NCBI GenBank assembly: GCA_012515885.1
Contig: JAAYXN010000271.1
Coordinates: 1 to 7,664, forward strand
Reading direction: 5' to 3'
Origin: Rhodococcus sp. (in: high G+C Gram-positive bacteria)
Lineage (GTDB): Bacteria; Actinomycetota; Actinomycetes; Mycobacteriales; Mycobacteriaceae
Length of the DNA: 7,664 bases
Of this stretch, positions 6,645-7,664 are shown one piece after another. A model generated the notes under the pieces. That model was not told the DNA's origin and ran no database searches. It saw only the letters and a list, made by a program, of their open reading frames with translations. Made by a program: the position numbers and the translations under genes. The stretch's first letter is position 1. The number at the start of each line of letters is the position of its first letter.

Positions 6645-7664
6645 CTAGGTAGCGCTTCGCTCGTCAGATCCCATGGCGTCGAGGACAGCCATCCGCGTGG
6701 CGGCACTTCCGGTAATCGCGGACTCACCGACCCCGTTGATGAGCATCTGCCGCCAATGCTTGTCGTCAAAGACCAGCGGGGCGGTGGTGTTGAGGAAATC
6801 CTCCACCACCTGCAGGAAGCGGATGGGGTCATCGCGGAAGGGGAAGTGGCCCACACCGTGAAAGATTTCCAGGTGCGAACCGGGCATGGCCGCATGCGCC
6901 AGGTGGGCGTGTGCGACGGGAATAACCGAGTCCTGATCGCCCCAAATGAGCTGGACAGGCAGCTTTTCGGTGAGATAGCTGCGGTCGAGCATCGTGACGA
7001 CCTGGCCACGCCAATCGACTGCCGAACGCAGAGTGCGCAGGTACGCCTCACACGCTGTCGGGTCGGCAAGTGACGACAAAATGCGAACCAGATCCGGAGT
7101 GTCATGCAGGAGCGCGCCCGGACGTAGCCGGGTGCCGTGCAGCGTCGCCAGGGTGGCGCCGATAGCCCGCACGAGAGGCATGGCCCCGGGAACCCGGAGT
7201 AGTCGAAGTGCTTCGTTGACGACGGGCATTGTGGCCAGCCGGAATGCCGGATGGACATCCTTCGTCACACCGCCCGCCGAGACCAGGATTAACCGGTCCA
7301 CCATCTGCGGGAACTGGTAGACGAACTGTGCCGCCACACCGCCACCAAGGGAGTGCCCGACAACCGTCACGTGATGAATATCGAGGGTCGACAGCAAATC
7401 GCGCATGCCGTTGGCATAGGCCGGTGCCGAGTAGTCAGCGCGCGGCTTGTCGGAGCGGCCATGGCCAAGCAGGTCCGGGGCGATCACCGTGTAGTTCTTG
7501 GCCAGATGCGGGATGATCTCCGACCACGTCGACGAATCATCCCCGATTCCATGCAGCAACAAAATGGCGGGACCTTCACCAGCCATCCGGAAGGCGCGGC
7601 GGTACCCGTGAATCGTCCGAAACTTCATCTGAGGTTCGGCGTTGGGCACCGGCCTGAGTGAACG
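6645..7664 (-). CDS. Alpha/beta-hydrolase (Rv2715-like), start probably beyond the right edge
   Basis: This is a serine hydrolase of the alpha/beta fold whose physiological substrate is not known. Counting from GTG 7649 it has 334 residues. The oxyanion HG motif is LLHGIGDD at 31-38, the nucleophile elbow is GHSLGG with S100, the acid is probably D240 in WGDQDSVIP, and the histidine is H268 in GVGHFPF. Phrases such as FRTIHGYRRAF, ADYSAPAYANGMRDLLS, HAAMPGSHLEIF and the ending GSDERSAT closely resemble Mycobacterium tuberculosis Rv2715 as I remember it. The frame stays open from GTG 7649 to the window edge and reads RSLRPV, similar to the remembered N-terminal NLRPV of that protein. The real start is therefore probably outside; GTG 7649 and ATG 7628 lack good ribosome binding sites. 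It is convergent to the transporter operon, shares a terminator with it, and need not be functionally linked. Confidence 0.93.
   Translation of the reverse strand, partial: RSLRPVPNAEPQMKFRTIHGYRRAFRMAGEGPAILLLHGIGDDSSTWSEIIPHLAKNYTVIAPDLLGHGRSDKPRADYSAPAYANGMRDLLSTLDIHHVTVVGHSLGGGVAAQFVYQFPQMVDRLILVSAGGVTKDVHPAFRLATMPVVNEALRLLRVPGAMPLVRAIGATLATLHGTRLRPGALLHDTPDLVRILSSLADPTACEAYLRTLRSAVDWRGQVVTMLDRSYLTEKLPVQLIWGDQDSVIPVAHAHLAHAAMPGSHLEIFHGVGHFPFRDDPIRFLQVVEDFLNTTAPLVFDDKHWRQMLINGVGESAITGSAATRMAVLDAMGSDERSAT

Noticed and set aside
6642..6655. GCGCTA-GG-TAGCGC inverted repeat at the hydrolase stop codon
   Set aside because: Only 6 bp with a 2-base loop, partly coding, and next to a far stronger terminator hairpin; likely chance.
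6599..7258. A 219-codon open frame on the minus strand overlapping the hydrolase
   Set aside because: It is another frame of the same strand as the clear alpha/beta-hydrolase and shows no family motif.

Overview
The window comes from a high-GC Gram-positive actinobacterium, most likely of the mycolic-acid group (Mycobacteriales). This rests on the GC-rich third codon positions, the GTG/TTG start options, and a hydrolase that closely resembles the mycobacterial Rv2715 type as I remember it. No rRNA, tRNA, CRISPR array, insertion sequence or prophage gene is visible. I cannot name genus or species from the sequence.

Bases 1-6562 hold most of one plus-strand operon for a branched-chain amino acid type (Liv/HAAT) ABC importer with a CoA ligase gene inside it. 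The order is LivF-like ATPase (start off the left edge), LivG-like ATPase, AMP-binding long-chain-type acyl-CoA synthetase, LivH-like permease, LivM-like permease, and a secreted lipoprotein of the Leu/Ile/Val-binding (Peripla_BP_6) family. The first five genes are packed with TAATG or ATGA stop/start overlaps, so they should be translationally coupled. The binding protein follows after 64 bases. The ligase between transporter genes suggests that an imported organic acid (fatty, aromatic or terpenoid acid) is converted to its CoA thioester on entry. The substrate cannot be read from the sequence.

Two lesions stand out. In the ligase gene, the start with the good ribosome binding site (ATG 1138) is one reading frame away from the rest of the protein; one missing base near 1160 would restore a normal N-terminus. 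In livH, a TGA at 3908 falls where a glycine codon is expected in the C-terminal tail; the frame then continues for ten codons to a TGA that overlaps the livM start. Both lie at gene ends, so activity may survive. They are recent mutations, sequencing or assembly errors, or, less likely, recoding sites.

Bases 6563-6644 separate the operon from a convergent gene and hold a perfect 21-bp hairpin with a GAAA loop, probably a terminator serving both sides. Bases 6645-7664 hold, on the minus strand, an alpha/beta-hydrolase whose true start probably lies beyond the right edge.
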